DNA from: Bradyrhizobium retamae
GTDB taxonomy: Bacteria; Pseudomonadota; Alphaproteobacteria; Rhizobiales; Xanthobacteraceae
Direction of reading: 5' to 3'
Length of the DNA: 64,000 nt
NCBI RefSeq assembly: GCF_001440415.1
Contig: NZ_LLYA01000203.1
Coordinates: 1 to 64,000 of the forward strand
The notes beneath the pieces were generated by a model, which did not search any database, was not told the DNA's origin, and saw nothing but the letters and a program-made list of their open reading frames with translations. The position numbers and the translations under genes were made by a program. Of the stretch, positions 26,642 to 35,714 are shown piece after piece; position 1 is the stretch's first letter, and each line of letters opens with the position of its first letter.

Positions 26642-26923
26642 TCACGGCGGATGAGGGGCGAAGCTGCGCACCCGTTTTGGGTCGACGATCCGAACTTCGA
26701 TGCGGGCGTCACGCAGTGCCTTGGCCCAGTCCCGTTCGTAGCCGCCGGAAGCCTCCATGACTGCCTTGCCGACCTTGTGCTTGCGAAGCCAGCGGATCAG
26801 TGCGCGCTGCCCCTCCGCGGTGCTCGGGAACGTCTGCCGTTGAGACAACGAGCGAATGCACGCATCCACCTTGTCCTTGGCCACGTCAATACCGACGACA
26901 ACGACCTCATTTTGTGCCATCAT
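26642..26923 (-). pseudogene. IS110-family transposase, N-terminal fragment
   Basis: The product has 93 residues. It begins VVVVGIDVAKDKVDACIRSL with the first catalytic Asp of the DEDD domain, then has VMEASGGYERDWAKAL with the Glu, and ends at VRIVDPKRVRSFAPHPP. IS110 transposases are about 330-400 residues, and the part after RVRSFA, including the C-terminal transposase_20 domain, is gone. It cannot be an active transposase. Confidence 0.85.
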
Positions 26924-27809
26924 CCACTCCCTTCCTTGCTCGGTCCGGGCTCGCAGCCCATGCAACTGTTCGGGTTGAGGAAGACACCGGATCTGTCCCT
27001 CGCTTCCCGACAGGCTCTCAAGGCCTTGGAGCACGAACGGGCTCAGATCCAGCGACGGGCGGTTGGTCAGAACCGCCCGTTCGCACATTCTGGCAGATCT
27101 TGCGGACACAAGAGCACGAAGTAAGCCGTAAAGCCATTGCGCAGGGAAGGCCGGGATGCTCCCGCTGTACCTGTATGCTCGTGTGCGTTTTCTTTTGCGC
27201 ACTTTGCACACGAGACCGCGGGTGCGGCGCGCACCCGGTCTTCCCCGCGCCCTCTAATTTCGAGGAGCGCAAACGAAATTGCAAACCTCGGGCAGTTCAT
27301 GGCGCGAGAATGCCGCGTCATATCCATCTGTCATCGTCCGCGAATGCGGACGATCCAGCATCCAAGAGACAGCAGTGATTGCACGGAGAAGCCGCGGCGT
27401 ACTGGATCCCCGCCTTCGCGGGGGGATGACAGCCGGGAGGAGGTCGCAGTCACCGCCATCCCGAACGGCTCGCCCACCGGCCGCCCCGCAACCTCCGGGA
27501 GGGCCTGGAACCCGGCCCGTTGCCCCCGTAACCGCCCGGCCGCACTGGACTTCCGGCAGTGGAATTCTCTATTGGTAACCGAAAGTTAACCAAGCTTAGC
27601 GTCTGGTTAGGGACGGAATGACGCGCTGGCAGCCCTCGTTTTGACATGTTGGCAGGGGAAGCAATGCCCGGCTTTCGGCGGGCCCCCCATGCGACAGGAA
27701 ACAGGCTCTCGCGCTGGCGCAAATCGCCGCGCCCGACGCGCGGCTGTGAAACCGGCGGCCATTTGCTCCCGGAGGAATTAGGGACACTTGCGTTGAGAGG
27801 ATACTGCTC
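26924..27809. other. gene-free stretch with repeat-like sequence
   Basis: No supported gene. The part next to the IS110 fragment (about 26940-27320) is in memory a multicopy type of sequence in Bradyrhizobium genomes. At 27399-27433 lies a REP-like palindrome (ggatccccgccttcgcgggg). A further hairpin-rich stretch precedes the tolQ promoter region (TTAACCAAGCTTAG at 27587-27600). Confidence 0.35.
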
Positions 27810-28523
27810 ATGAATCCCGCCGACGTGGCTCCGTCAGCTCTGCCGCTCGTCTCGGCCGACGTGTCGCTGATCGCGCTATTCTGGCAGGCCCACTGGGTCG
27901 TGAAGTCGGTCATGATGGGCCTGCTCGCCTGCTCGGTCTGGGTCTGGGCGATCGCGATCGACAAGATTTTCCTCTATTCGCGCACCAAGCGCGCGATGGA
28001 CCGCTTCGAACAGGCGTTCTGGTCGGGACAATCGATCGAGGAGCTCTATCGCGCGCTTTCGGCGAAACCGACGCAATCGATGGCGGCGTGCTTCGTGGCG
28101 GCCATGCGCGAGTGGAAGCGCTCGTTCGAGAGCCAGTCGCGTTCCTTTGCCGGATTGCAGATGCGGATCGAGAAGGTGATGAACGTCTCGATCGCCCGCG
28201 AGGTCGAGCGGCTGGAGCGGCGGCTCCTGGTGTTGGCAACCGTCGGCTCCGCCGGCCCGTTCGTCGGCCTGTTCGGAACCGTCTGGGGCATCATGTCGAG
28301 CTTCCAGTCGATCGCGGCCTCGAAAAACACCTCGCTCGCGGTCGTTGCGCCCGGCATTGCGGAGGCGCTGTTTGCGACCGCTATCGGTCTTATCGCCGCC
28401 ATCCCGGCGACGATTTTCTACAATAAGTTCACGTCCGAGGTGAACCGGCAGGCGCAGCGGCTGGAGGGTTTTGCCGACGAGTTTTCAGCCATCCTGTCCC
28501 GCCAGATCGACGAACGTGCGTGA
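27810..28523 (+). CDS. tolQ: Tol-Pal system protein TolQ
   Basis: A 237-residue inner-membrane protein of the MotA/TolQ/ExbB proton-channel family. It has three membrane segments: one near residues 28-55 (VKSVMMGLLACSVWVWAIAI), and two after the cytoplasmic loop (VLATVGSAGPFVGLFGTVWG; GIAEALFATAIGLIAAIPAT) carrying the conserved family residues. With TolR it uses proton motive force to energise TolA for outer-membrane constriction during division. It is the first gene of tolQRAB, with spacing of 37 nt to tolR. Confidence 0.95.
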   Translation: MNPADVAPSALPLVSADVSLIALFWQAHWVVKSVMMGLLACSVWVWAIAIDKIFLYSRTKRAMDRFEQAFWSGQSIEELYRALSAKPTQSMAACFVAAMREWKRSFESQSRSFAGLQMRIEKVMNVSIAREVERLERRLLVLATVGSAGPFVGLFGTVWGIMSSFQSIAASKNTSLAVVAPGIAEALFATAIGLIAAIPATIFYNKFTSEVNRQAQRLEGFADEFSAILSRQIDERA

Positions 28524-28560
28524 GGGCGGCCAATGACGAGCACACCGTGAGATCAAGATC

Positions 28561-29040
28561 ATGGCGATGAACATGGCAGGTTCGGCGGGCGGCGGTGGCG
28601 GTGGACGCCGCGGCCGGCGTCGTGCCGCCGTGATGGCGGAGATCAACGTCACGCCGATGGTCGACGTGATGCTGGTGCTGCTCATCATCTTCATGGTGGC
28701 GGCACCTTTGATGACCTCGACCATCGATATCGACCTGCCCGTCGCCGGCGGCGGAAAGCAACTGCAAGCCAACGCGCCGCCGCTGACCTTGTCGGTCAAG
28801 CGCACCGGCGGGGCCTGCAATTCCAACGTCGAGCTCTATCTCGGGGATACGCTGATTCCGGCCAATGAGCTCCTGCCCAAGATCACGGCGATCAAGGAGA
28901 CCCGGTCGGAGGCCGAGAGGGTGGTATACCTGCGGGGGGACAAGGACGTCTGTTACACGGATATGATGAAATTATTGGGGTATATTCGGACGGCGGGGTT
29001 CAAAGCGAATATCGTCATCGTGCCGGAGCAGGGCTCCTGA
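28561..29040 (+). CDS. tolR: Tol-Pal system protein TolR
   Basis: A 159-residue protein with one N-terminal membrane segment (VTPMVDVMLVLLIIFMVAAP) containing the proton-binding Asp of the ExbD/TolR family in TPMVDVML. A periplasmic domain ends in MKLLGYIRTAGFKANIVIVP. A Gly-rich basic stretch precedes the membrane segment (AGSAGGGGGGRRGRRR). It works with TolQ in the inner membrane. In-frame ATG codons a few residues in could be alternative starts. Confidence 0.94.
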   Translation: MAMNMAGSAGGGGGGRRGRRRAAVMAEINVTPMVDVMLVLLIIFMVAAPLMTSTIDIDLPVAGGGKQLQANAPPLTLSVKRTGGACNSNVELYLGDTLIPANELLPKITAIKETRSEAERVVYLRGDKDVCYTDMMKLLGYIRTAGFKANIVIVPEQGS

Positions 29041-29087
29041 GCCATGCAGCGTCGCGCGGTGATTGACGGCGGAGCGGAAAAGCGCAG

Positions 29088-30020
29088 GTGAAGATCAAGG
29101 TCGACAAGACGGTGATGGCATCGGTTGCCCTGCACGTCCTCGTGCTGGGGTGGGTGATGCTGTCGTTCTCGACCAAAGCGCTCGAAATGCCCCCCGAAGA
29201 GTCGGTGGCGGTCGATGTCGTTTCGTCCGACCAGCTTGCCAAGGTGATGGCCGGCATGAAGACCGGCAAGAAGGAAAACCCGAAGCCGCTGGTCGAGAAA
29301 GTCGCCGAAGCCAAGCCGGTCGATGATGCCGTCGGCAAGATCACCGAGAAAGCGCCCGTTGTGACCGAGACCGCGGCGCCTCCGCAGCCGAAGATCGAGG
29401 AAAAGCCGGTCGAGAAGAAACCCGATCCGCCGAAGGTCGTCGAGAAGCCGAAGGAAGAGCCGAAGCAGGTCGAGCAAAAGCCCGATCCGCCGAAGGTCGA
29501 TCCAATCGGCGACACCCTCAAGAAGGAAGAGAAGAAGCCGCCGCCGAAGCCGCCGGTGCAGGCCGCCAAGCCGCCAGAGCCGCAGAAGCAGAGGATCGTG
29601 GAACGTCACTTCGACCAGAACCAGATCGCGGCCCTGCTCGACAAGCGTGATCCGTCGCGCCAGGCCACGACCGGCGACACGCTGAATTCGAACGCGGCCC
29701 TCGGCACGGCCAAGGGCGCAGCCGCGGATAATTCCGCAACCTGGGGTTCGATGTTCCAGCGGCAGGTCGAGCGATGCTGGAAGAAGCCCTATGGCGGGAT
29801 AGAATCGCAGAAGCCTGAAGTCGCGTTTGCTATCCGTCTGAAGCGCGACGGCACGCTCGAAGGCGCGCCGGTTCCGGAAGGCGTTCCGGCGACGCCGTTC
29901 CTGCGGGTCTATCAGGAGAGCGCGTTGCGCGCGATCATCGAATGCCAGCCGTACAAGCTGCCTGCGGCGTTTTATGAGGAATGGAAATATTTCGCGCCGG
30001 TGTTCAAAGAAAAAGTCTGA
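29088..30020 (+). CDS. tolA: TolA-like protein
   Basis: A 310-residue protein starting at GTG. One N-terminal membrane anchor (VMASVALHVLVLGWVMLSFS) is followed by a long Lys/Pro/Glu-rich region (residues about 60-180, repeats of PPKVVEKPKEEPKQ type) that spans the periplasm. The small C-terminal domain contains VERCWKKPYGG and ALRAIIECQPYKLP with the two conserved Cys. It links the TolQR motor to Pal and TolB. The position behind tolR and before tolB is the conserved order. Confidence 0.92.
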   Translation: MKIKVDKTVMASVALHVLVLGWVMLSFSTKALEMPPEESVAVDVVSSDQLAKVMAGMKTGKKENPKPLVEKVAEAKPVDDAVGKITEKAPVVTETAAPPQPKIEEKPVEKKPDPPKVVEKPKEEPKQVEQKPDPPKVDPIGDTLKKEEKKPPPKPPVQAAKPPEPQKQRIVERHFDQNQIAALLDKRDPSRQATTGDTLNSNAALGTAKGAAADNSATWGSMFQRQVERCWKKPYGGIESQKPEVAFAIRLKRDGTLEGAPVPEGVPATPFLRVYQESALRAIIECQPYKLPAAFYEEWKYFAPVFKEKV

Positions 30021-30065
30021 TTGCGCTCGCCCGTTGGCGATCACACATGAGCAAGTATCGAAGTG

Positions 30066-31424
30066 ATGACTGACAAAGATGGATTGCCAAAAATGCCGTT
30101 CCGCCTGAACCGCCGGCAGATCATTACCGGAATGGCTGCGCTTGGCGCGGTCGCCGGCGGTCGCAATGCCTTCGCACAGGCGCCGAAGCGGATCCCCATT
30201 CCCGAAGGTGAGTTCGTTCCGCTGCCGATCGCGATCCCGAATTTCGTGGCGGGCACGCCCGGCGATGCCGAGGTTGGCGTCGGCGTGGCGCAGGTCATCA
30301 CCAACAATCTCAAGCGCAGCGGGCTGTTCGCGCCGATCGATCAGGCTGCTCATATCGAGCGCATCACCAATATCGATACCGCGCCGCAATTCCAGAGCTG
30401 GAAGCAGATCAACGCGCAGGCGCTGGTGACGGGACGGATGACGCGGCAGGGTGACGGCCGCCTGAAAGCGGAATTCCGCCTCTGGGACGTCAACACCAAC
30501 CAGCAACTCACCGGTCAGCAATATTTCACCTCGCCGGAATACTGGCGGCGCATCGCGCACATCATCTCCGATCAGATCTATGAACGGCTGACCGGCGAGA
30601 AGGGCTATTTCGACAGCCGCGTTGTGTTCGTCGACGAGACGGGCTCGAAGGAGCGCCGCGTCAAGCGGCTGGCGCTGATGGATCAGGACGGCGCCAATGT
30701 CAGGTATTTGACGAGGGGCTCCGATCTGGTACTGACGCCGCGCTTCTCGCCGTCGACGCAAGAGATCACCTACATGGAATTCGGCCAGGGCGATCCGCGC
30801 GTCTATCTGTTCAACGTCGAGACCGGGCAGCGCGAGATCGTCGGCAACTTCCCCGGCATGTCGTTCTCACCGCGCTTCTCGCCGGACGGCCAGCGCATCA
30901 TCATGAGCCTGCAGCAGGGCGGCAACTCCAATCTGTTCGTGATGGATTTGCGCTCGAAATCGACGACGCGGCTGACCGATACGCCGGCGATCGACACCTC
31001 GCCGTCCTATTCGCCCGACGGCAGCCGGATCTGTTTCGAATCCGACCGCGGCGGCAAGCCGCAGATCTACGTGATGCCGGCCACCGGCGGTGGGGCGCAG
31101 CGCATCTCGTTCGGCGAGGGCAGCTATTCGACGCCGGTGTGGTCGCCGCGCGGCGACTATATCGCCTTCACCAAGCAGGGCGGCGGCGCCTTCGCCATCG
31201 GCATCATGAAGACCGACGGTTCGGGTGAACGAATTCTTACTTCCGGCTTCCACAACGAAGGTCCGACCTTTTCGCCGAATGGCCGGGTCGTCATGTTCTT
31301 CCGCGACCCCGGCGGCAGCGGCGGGCCGTCGCTGTACACGGTCGATATCTCCGGTCGCAACGAATTGCGCGTACCAACGCCCGGTTTCGCCTCCGATCCG
31401 GCGTGGTCTCCGCTGTTGTCGTAA
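30066..31424 (+). CDS. tolB: Tol-Pal system beta-propeller protein TolB
   Basis: A 452-residue periplasmic protein. A signal sequence with a twin-Arg-like start ([19 protein letters not shown]) is followed by the N-terminal alpha/beta domain ([18 protein letters not shown]) and a six-bladed propeller. Propeller repeats include [54 protein letters not shown] and [18 protein letters not shown]. It binds Pal and the TolA C terminus. A GTG lies one codon upstream, and an ATG at 30093 is also conceivable. Confidence 0.95.
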   Translation: MTDKDGLPKMPFRLNRRQIITGMAALGAVAGGRNAFAQAPKRIPIPEGEFVPLPIAIPNFVAGTPGDAEVGVGVAQVITNNLKRSGLFAPIDQAAHIERITNIDTAPQFQSWKQINAQALVTGRMTRQGDGRLKAEFRLWDVNTNQQLTGQQYFTSPEYWRRIAHIISDQIYERLTGEKGYFDSRVVFVDETGSKERRVKRLALMDQDGANVRYLTRGSDLVLTPRFSPSTQEITYMEFGQGDPRVYLFNVETGQREIVGNFPGMSFSPRFSPDGQRIIMSLQQGGNSNLFVMDLRSKSTTRLTDTPAIDTSPSYSPDGSRICFESDRGGKPQIYVMPATGGGAQRISFGEGSYSTPVWSPRGDYIAFTKQGGGAFAIGIMKTDGSGERILTSGFHNEGPTFSPNGRVVMFFRDPGGSGGPSLYTVDISGRNELRVPTPGFASDPAWSPLLS

Positions 31425-31605
31425 TGGAACACGGCCGCGCGGGCGGCCTATCGTTACCCGGCAAGCATTGCCTAGCCTGCTGATTTTTCAGGCAGATTCC
31501 CACAATTGTAAACGATGGCAACATCTCGGTAACGATGTTCCCTCAGAAAGACTTCATCTCCAGAGGGTAAAACTACGCATCCGACAGGACGCCAGTACAC
31601 CCCCC

Positions 31606-33936
31606 ATGCAGTTCGCAAATCAGAGCGGAGAGCCCAATCAACAAACGTCGCCGTATCTTCGAGCGGCATTGATCGATTCGCTCTTCGAAACTTCCGCTCC
31701 GATGCTGACGGGCCTCGTCTTCGGAGCCGGCGCGGCAGCCATGACCGCGCTGAAGACGGGTGAAACCCTCATCTGGGCGTGTGTCGCGCTTCTCGTCTTC
31801 GCAGGCGTCGTCCGCGCGTTCGTCCTGCAGCGCTACCACGCGCGCAAATCGACCCCGACCGTTGAGGAAGCTGCGCTGTGGAAGAGGCGCCATCAGATTG
31901 GAGCGATGATCCAGGCGGCTGCGCTCGGCATATGGTGCTCCGCCACGCTGTTGGTCAGTAACGATGCTCTGGCCCATATGATTTGCTTGTCCGTCACCAC
32001 CGGGATCCTGGCGTTAGGTGCGGGTAGGGCCTATGGACGGCAGTGGATATTCCAGTTGCAGGCCGCACTCATCTTCGGTCCAACGGTGATCGCGCTGGCG
32101 TTGCGTGGCACGCCCTATTACATGGCCATGTCAGTCGTGTGCGCCGCATTTCTCGTGGCTGTCCTGCAAATTTCGGCCAATTTGCACAGAATATTTATGC
32201 AGGCGCTTGTGGCACGCGAGCGCGAGGCGGCGCTGGCCGGTCAGTTCGATGCCGCGCTGAACAACATGCCACACGGGCTGTGCATGTTTCGCGCCGATGG
32301 CCGGCTTGCGGTGATGAATCATCGTTTCGCCGAGATCATGAACCTGTCCGACAAACTCTTGCAAGGCGGTGCCAGCGCGCACGACATCGTCTCCGCCTGC
32401 GTTGCCTCCGGCGCGATCTCGGCGGCGAGCGCCAGCCTCATTCTGCAGGAAGTCGAGGACTCCCGGGCCACTGATATCATCACGGCAGATCCGGACTTCA
32501 GCAAGAACCGGTCGCTGTCCTGGACGTTCCAGCCGATGGCCGACGGCGGCACCGTCATGCTGGTGGAGGACATCACCGAGCGCAAGGACGCGGAGGCCCG
32601 GATCAGCCATCTGGCCCGCTACGATGAACTCACCGAACTCCCCAACCGGGTCAACTTCCGCGACGAGATCGGACATCTTCTGGCAGCCCAGCAGGGCGCC
32701 GAACAGTTGTCGGCGCTGCTGTTCGTCGACCTCGACCAGTTCAAGCAGGTCAATGACACGCTCGGCCATCCCTGCGGCGACCAGTTGCTGTGCGCGGTGG
32801 CCGCTCGCCTGCGCGAGATGCTGCGGCCCGAGGATTTCGTGGCGCGCTTCGGCGGCGACGAGTTCGTGGTGTTCCAGCAGAACATCCAGTCCGCCGACGA
32901 CGCCGCCGGTCTCGCGCGGCGCATCGTCGATCGCCTGAGCGAGCGCTACAAAATCGACAACCATCTGGTCGAGATCGGCGCCAGCGTCGGCATTGCCGTG
33001 AGCTCGCGCGGCGTCAGCGCCGACACACTGCTCAAGAATGCCGACATGGCGCTCTATCGCGCCAAGGCCGACGGCCGCGGCACCTTTTGCTTCTTCCGGG
33101 AGGAGATGGCGCAAATCGTCGAGTCCCGCCGTATCCTCGAACTGGACCTGCGCAAGGCGCTGGCCAACGAGGAGTTCGAGCTGTTCTTCCAACCGCTGGT
33201 CAACCTCAAGTCGGGCCGGATATCGACCTGCGAGGCGCTGATACGTTGGAATCATCCAGTCCGCGGCACGGTGTCGCCGACAGATATCATTCCGATCGCC
33301 GAGGACATGGGCCTGATTGTCGATCTCGGCCGCTGGATTTTGCGCAAGGCCTGCATGGAATGCATGAAATGGCCCGACGCCGTCAGCGTTGCCGTCAACT
33401 TCTCGCCGCAGCAGTTCCACCAGCGCGATGTGCTCAGCGAAGTCCGCTATGCACTCGAGGTCTCCGGCCTGCCGGCGAACCGGCTCGAAATCGAGATCAC
33501 CGAATCCTCGCTGCTGCGTAACACGCAGTTGACCCACGACGTGCTGTCGCAATTGCATTCGCTCGGCGTGCGGATCTCGCTCGACGATTTCGGCACCGGC
33601 TATTCGAGCCTCAGCTATCTGCACAACTTCCCATTGCAGAAGGTGAAGATCGACCGCTCCTTCCTGGAAGGGATCGATAGCGATCGTCCGCTGACGCTGC
33701 TGCGCGGCGTGGCGCGGCTGTCAGCCGATCTTGGAATGTCGGTGGTGGTCGAGGGCATCGAGACCAACGAGCAACTCGAATTGATCAGCGCCGACGGGGC
33801 GGTAACGGAAGCGCAGGGCTATCTGTTCAGCCCGCCGGTCCCGGCCGTGCGCGTCCGGCAGTTACTCAATGCGTCGCACGGTCGCCGCATGCCTGACGAC
33901 CAGCTCATCGCTGTTTCTTCGCGATCGATCGCCTGA
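31606..33936 (+). CDS. membrane GGDEF-EAL cyclic-di-GMP turnover protein
   Basis: A 776-residue protein with about five N-terminal membrane segments (residues 25-190), a PAS-like domain (QFDAALNNMPHGLCMFRADG), then GGDEF (GGDEF at 416-420) and EAL (EAL at 543-545) domains. The RxxD product-inhibition site (RPED) lies five residues before GGDEF. The EAL domain keeps its metal and catalytic motifs (VNFSPQQF, EIEITESSLL, LDDFGTGYSS, KVKIDRSF, VVVEGIET). Both synthase and phosphodiesterase activity are therefore possible. The frame is open upstream to 31225, inside tolB, but the ATG at 31606 is the sensible start. It stands between tolB and pal. Confidence 0.92.
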   Translation: MQFANQSGEPNQQTSPYLRAALIDSLFETSAPMLTGLVFGAGAAAMTALKTGETLIWACVALLVFAGVVRAFVLQRYHARKSTPTVEEAALWKRRHQIGAMIQAAALGIWCSATLLVSNDALAHMICLSVTTGILALGAGRAYGRQWIFQLQAALIFGPTVIALALRGTPYYMAMSVVCAAFLVAVLQISANLHRIFMQALVAREREAALAGQFDAALNNMPHGLCMFRADGRLAVMNHRFAEIMNLSDKLLQGGASAHDIVSACVASGAISAASASLILQEVEDSRATDIITADPDFSKNRSLSWTFQPMADGGTVMLVEDITERKDAEARISHLARYDELTELPNRVNFRDEIGHLLAAQQGAEQLSALLFVDLDQFKQVNDTLGHPCGDQLLCAVAARLREMLRPEDFVARFGGDEFVVFQQNIQSADDAAGLARRIVDRLSERYKIDNHLVEIGASVGIAVSSRGVSADTLLKNADMALYRAKADGRGTFCFFREEMAQIVESRRILELDLRKALANEEFELFFQPLVNLKSGRISTCEALIRWNHPVRGTVSPTDIIPIAEDMGLIVDLGRWILRKACMECMKWPDAVSVAVNFSPQQFHQRDVLSEVRYALEVSGLPANRLEIEITESSLLRNTQLTHDVLSQLHSLGVRISLDDFGTGYSSLSYLHNFPLQKVKIDRSFLEGIDSDRPLTLLRGVARLSADLGMSVVVEGIETNEQLELISADGAVTEAQGYLFSPPVPAVRVRQLLNASHGRRMPDDQLIAVSSRSIA

Positions 33937-34042
33937 CTTCAGCGTAATCAGTCCCACTATGTTCGTGCTCTCGACGCGGCTACTCCGGGGTTTTTGCGGA
34001 CTGCAAGGTTAACCCTAACGTGTCTAAGCCTTTGCAATTTTG

Positions 34043-34057
34043 TTAAGGAGCCGTTAA
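34043..34057. promoter_or_regulatory. CtrA-type binding site upstream of the N-acyl synthase gene
   Basis: TTAAGGAGCCGTTAA matches the full TTAA-N7-TTAA consensus of the alphaproteobacterial cell-cycle regulator CtrA. It lies 45 nt before the ATG of the FeeM-like gene, where it could act in its promoter. Occupancy is inference from the motif only. Confidence 0.45.
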
Positions 34058-34101
34058 TCTTTCGCACTCGTTGAAGTTGTTGTGGAAGGTTAGGAGTACA
34101 G

Positions 34102-34842
34102 ATGAAGGCCGGAGCCGAACCGCGCACTTCGCTCTTTGGGCCGGAGTCAGGGTTGTCTGATCGTGTCGATTACCGGCTCATGGAAACTCCCGAGGAAAAA
34201 GATTGCATCTATTTGATGCGTTACAAAGCCTATCTGCATGGCGGAGTAACCGCGCCGTCAGAGTCTCAGCGCGTCAGCGATCGTTACGACGATGCGCCCA
34301 ACGCCTGGATTTTCGGAATCTATGTTGACGGAGAACTCTGTAGTTCTATCCGCCTCAACGTCGTGACGTCAGAATGTCGGATTTCCGGTTCGGCCGACTT
34401 GTTCGGCGATGTTCTTCACCCGCGCCTCGATCGAGGCGAAGTTTTCATCGATCCGCTTCGCTTGGCTGCGGACCCCGAAAAAGCGAGGCAATTCCCTGAT
34501 CTTCCGTATCTGACGGTGCGGCTGGCCTATCTGGCATGCGAGCATTTCAACGCCGATACCGGGCTCGCGCTCGTTCGTGCCGAGCACCAGGCGTTCTATC
34601 GCCGGGTTTTCATGTCCGAGGTCATCGCCGAACCGCGTTCGTTTCCGGGCTTTTTGCCAAAGGTGTCGTTGCTGGCATCCGATTACCGCACCGTGCGGGA
34701 AAAGGTCATGACCCGTTTCCCCATCATGCGTTCGACGTCCGTCGAGCGGCGGATGCTGTTCCAGCGCGCCGGCGAACGCCATTCCTCGCTGCGCGGAGTC
34801 GTCACATCCTTCGACCGGGCCTCGATCGTTCCGATTTCCTGA
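34102..34842 (+). CDS. FeeM-like N-acyl amino acid synthase / autoinducer-synthase-fold protein
   Basis: A 246-residue GNAT-fold protein related to N-acyl amino acid synthases (FeeM) and acyl-homoserine lactone synthases. It has the early Arg/Tyr region IYLMRYKAYLHGGVTAPSES, the strand WIFGIYVDGELCSSIRLNVV, EVFIDPLRLAADPEKARQFP, and ALVRAEHQAFYRRVFMSEVI. These enzymes join an acyl chain from acyl-ACP to an amino acid or related nucleophile, giving signal or lipid products. No LuxR receptor gene follows. A CtrA-type box lies upstream. It separates the GGDEF-EAL gene from pal. The product is unknown. Confidence 0.75.
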   Translation: MKAGAEPRTSLFGPESGLSDRVDYRLMETPEEKDCIYLMRYKAYLHGGVTAPSESQRVSDRYDDAPNAWIFGIYVDGELCSSIRLNVVTSECRISGSADLFGDVLHPRLDRGEVFIDPLRLAADPEKARQFPDLPYLTVRLAYLACEHFNADTGLALVRAEHQAFYRRVFMSEVIAEPRSFPGFLPKVSLLASDYRTVREKVMTRFPIMRSTSVERRMLFQRAGERHSSLRGVVTSFDRASIVPIS

Positions 34843-35145
34843 ACCGGCCGGACAACGACGAACCAGACCATCCGGCGCCATAGGGCTCCTATCCGAATTC
34901 CCCAACTCGTCATTCCTGGGGCCACCGTTGCCTAAACACCGCAATCCGGTGATTTCGGCCCATGCGCGCTTGCCTTCACCCTCGCGCCACATTTACAAAC
35001 CATTAACTATCGCGGTCGCTTTTCACGGTTTGTCGGCATTTGATCGGGTCTGGCAAGGTTCCATCAAGGTTGACGGAACGTTCGCTTAACCATCGACCTG
35101 TAGACCGGATAACAGTCGAAAAACGTGAGCGTTGGAGGCTCCGGA
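34843..35145. other. intergenic region before pal
   Basis: About 300 bases with no gene I can support. The last part contains TTAACC-type half sites (35005-35010, 35087-35092) and the ggagg ribosome-binding site of pal, so the pal promoter is probably here. Confidence 0.4.
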
Positions 35146-35637
35146 ATGAAATACCAGATGCGTATCCTCCAGGGATGGAAGCTGGCGGCTGTGGTCGCTG
35201 TGGCGCTGTCGATGGGCGCCTGCGCCAAGAACAACGTCGGCGCCGATGGCGCGATGGCCAGCGCGGCAAGCCCGGGTAGCCAGCAGGATTTCGTGGTTAA
35301 TGTCGGCGACCGTGTGTTCTTCGAGAGCGACCAGACCGATCTGAGCCCGCAGGCGATCGCCACGCTGGAGAAGCAGGCGCAGTGGCTGCAGACCTACAAC
35401 CGCTACTCCTTCACCATCGAAGGCCATGCCGACGAGCGCGGCACCCGCGAGTACAACATCGCGCTCGGCGCACGCCGCGCCCAATCGGTGCGCAGCTATC
35501 TCGCCTCGCGCGGCATCGATCCGAACCGCATGCGCACGATCTCCTACGGCAAGGAGCGCCCGGTGGCGGTCTGTAACGACATCTCCTGCTGGTCGCAGAA
35601 CCGCCGCGCCGTCACGGTGCTGAACGCCGGAGCTTAA
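35146..35637 (+). CDS. pal: peptidoglycan-associated lipoprotein Pal
   Basis: A 163-residue lipoprotein. The signal peptide ends at a lipobox-like LSMGAC with the lipidated Cys. The OmpA-like peptidoglycan-binding domain reads VNVGDRVFFESDQTDLSPQA, then TIEGHADERGTREYNIALGA, ARRAQSVRSYLASRGI and SYGKERPVAV. It anchors the outer membrane to peptidoglycan through meso-diaminopimelate and pairs with TolB. A GTG at 35125 would add seven residues, but ATG at 35146 has ggagg seven bases upstream. A terminator follows at once. Confidence 0.95.
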   Translation: MKYQMRILQGWKLAAVVAVALSMGACAKNNVGADGAMASAASPGSQQDFVVNVGDRVFFESDQTDLSPQAIATLEKQAQWLQTYNRYSFTIEGHADERGTREYNIALGARRAQSVRSYLASRGIDPNRMRTISYGKERPVAVCNDISCWSQNRRAVTVLNAGA

Positions 35638-35681
35638 GCCTTCGGCCTTCGCAGAATTCCTCGCAGAAATAGAAATTTCTG

Positions 35682-35714
35682 AACCGGCGCCTTTGGGCGC
35701 CGGTTTTTATTTTG
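35682..35714 (+). terminator. intrinsic terminator after pal
   Basis: A 10-bp perfect stem (AACCGGCGCC / GGCGCCGGTT) with loop TTTG is followed by TTTATTTT. It lies about 45 nt after the pal stop and runs into the end of the convergent hydrolase gene, so it may serve both strands. Confidence 0.88.

Noticed and set aside
26642-27211. N-terminal extension of the IS110 fragment to 189 residues
   Set aside because: Family similarity starts at the Met codons near 26923; the extension is low-complexity leader sequence.
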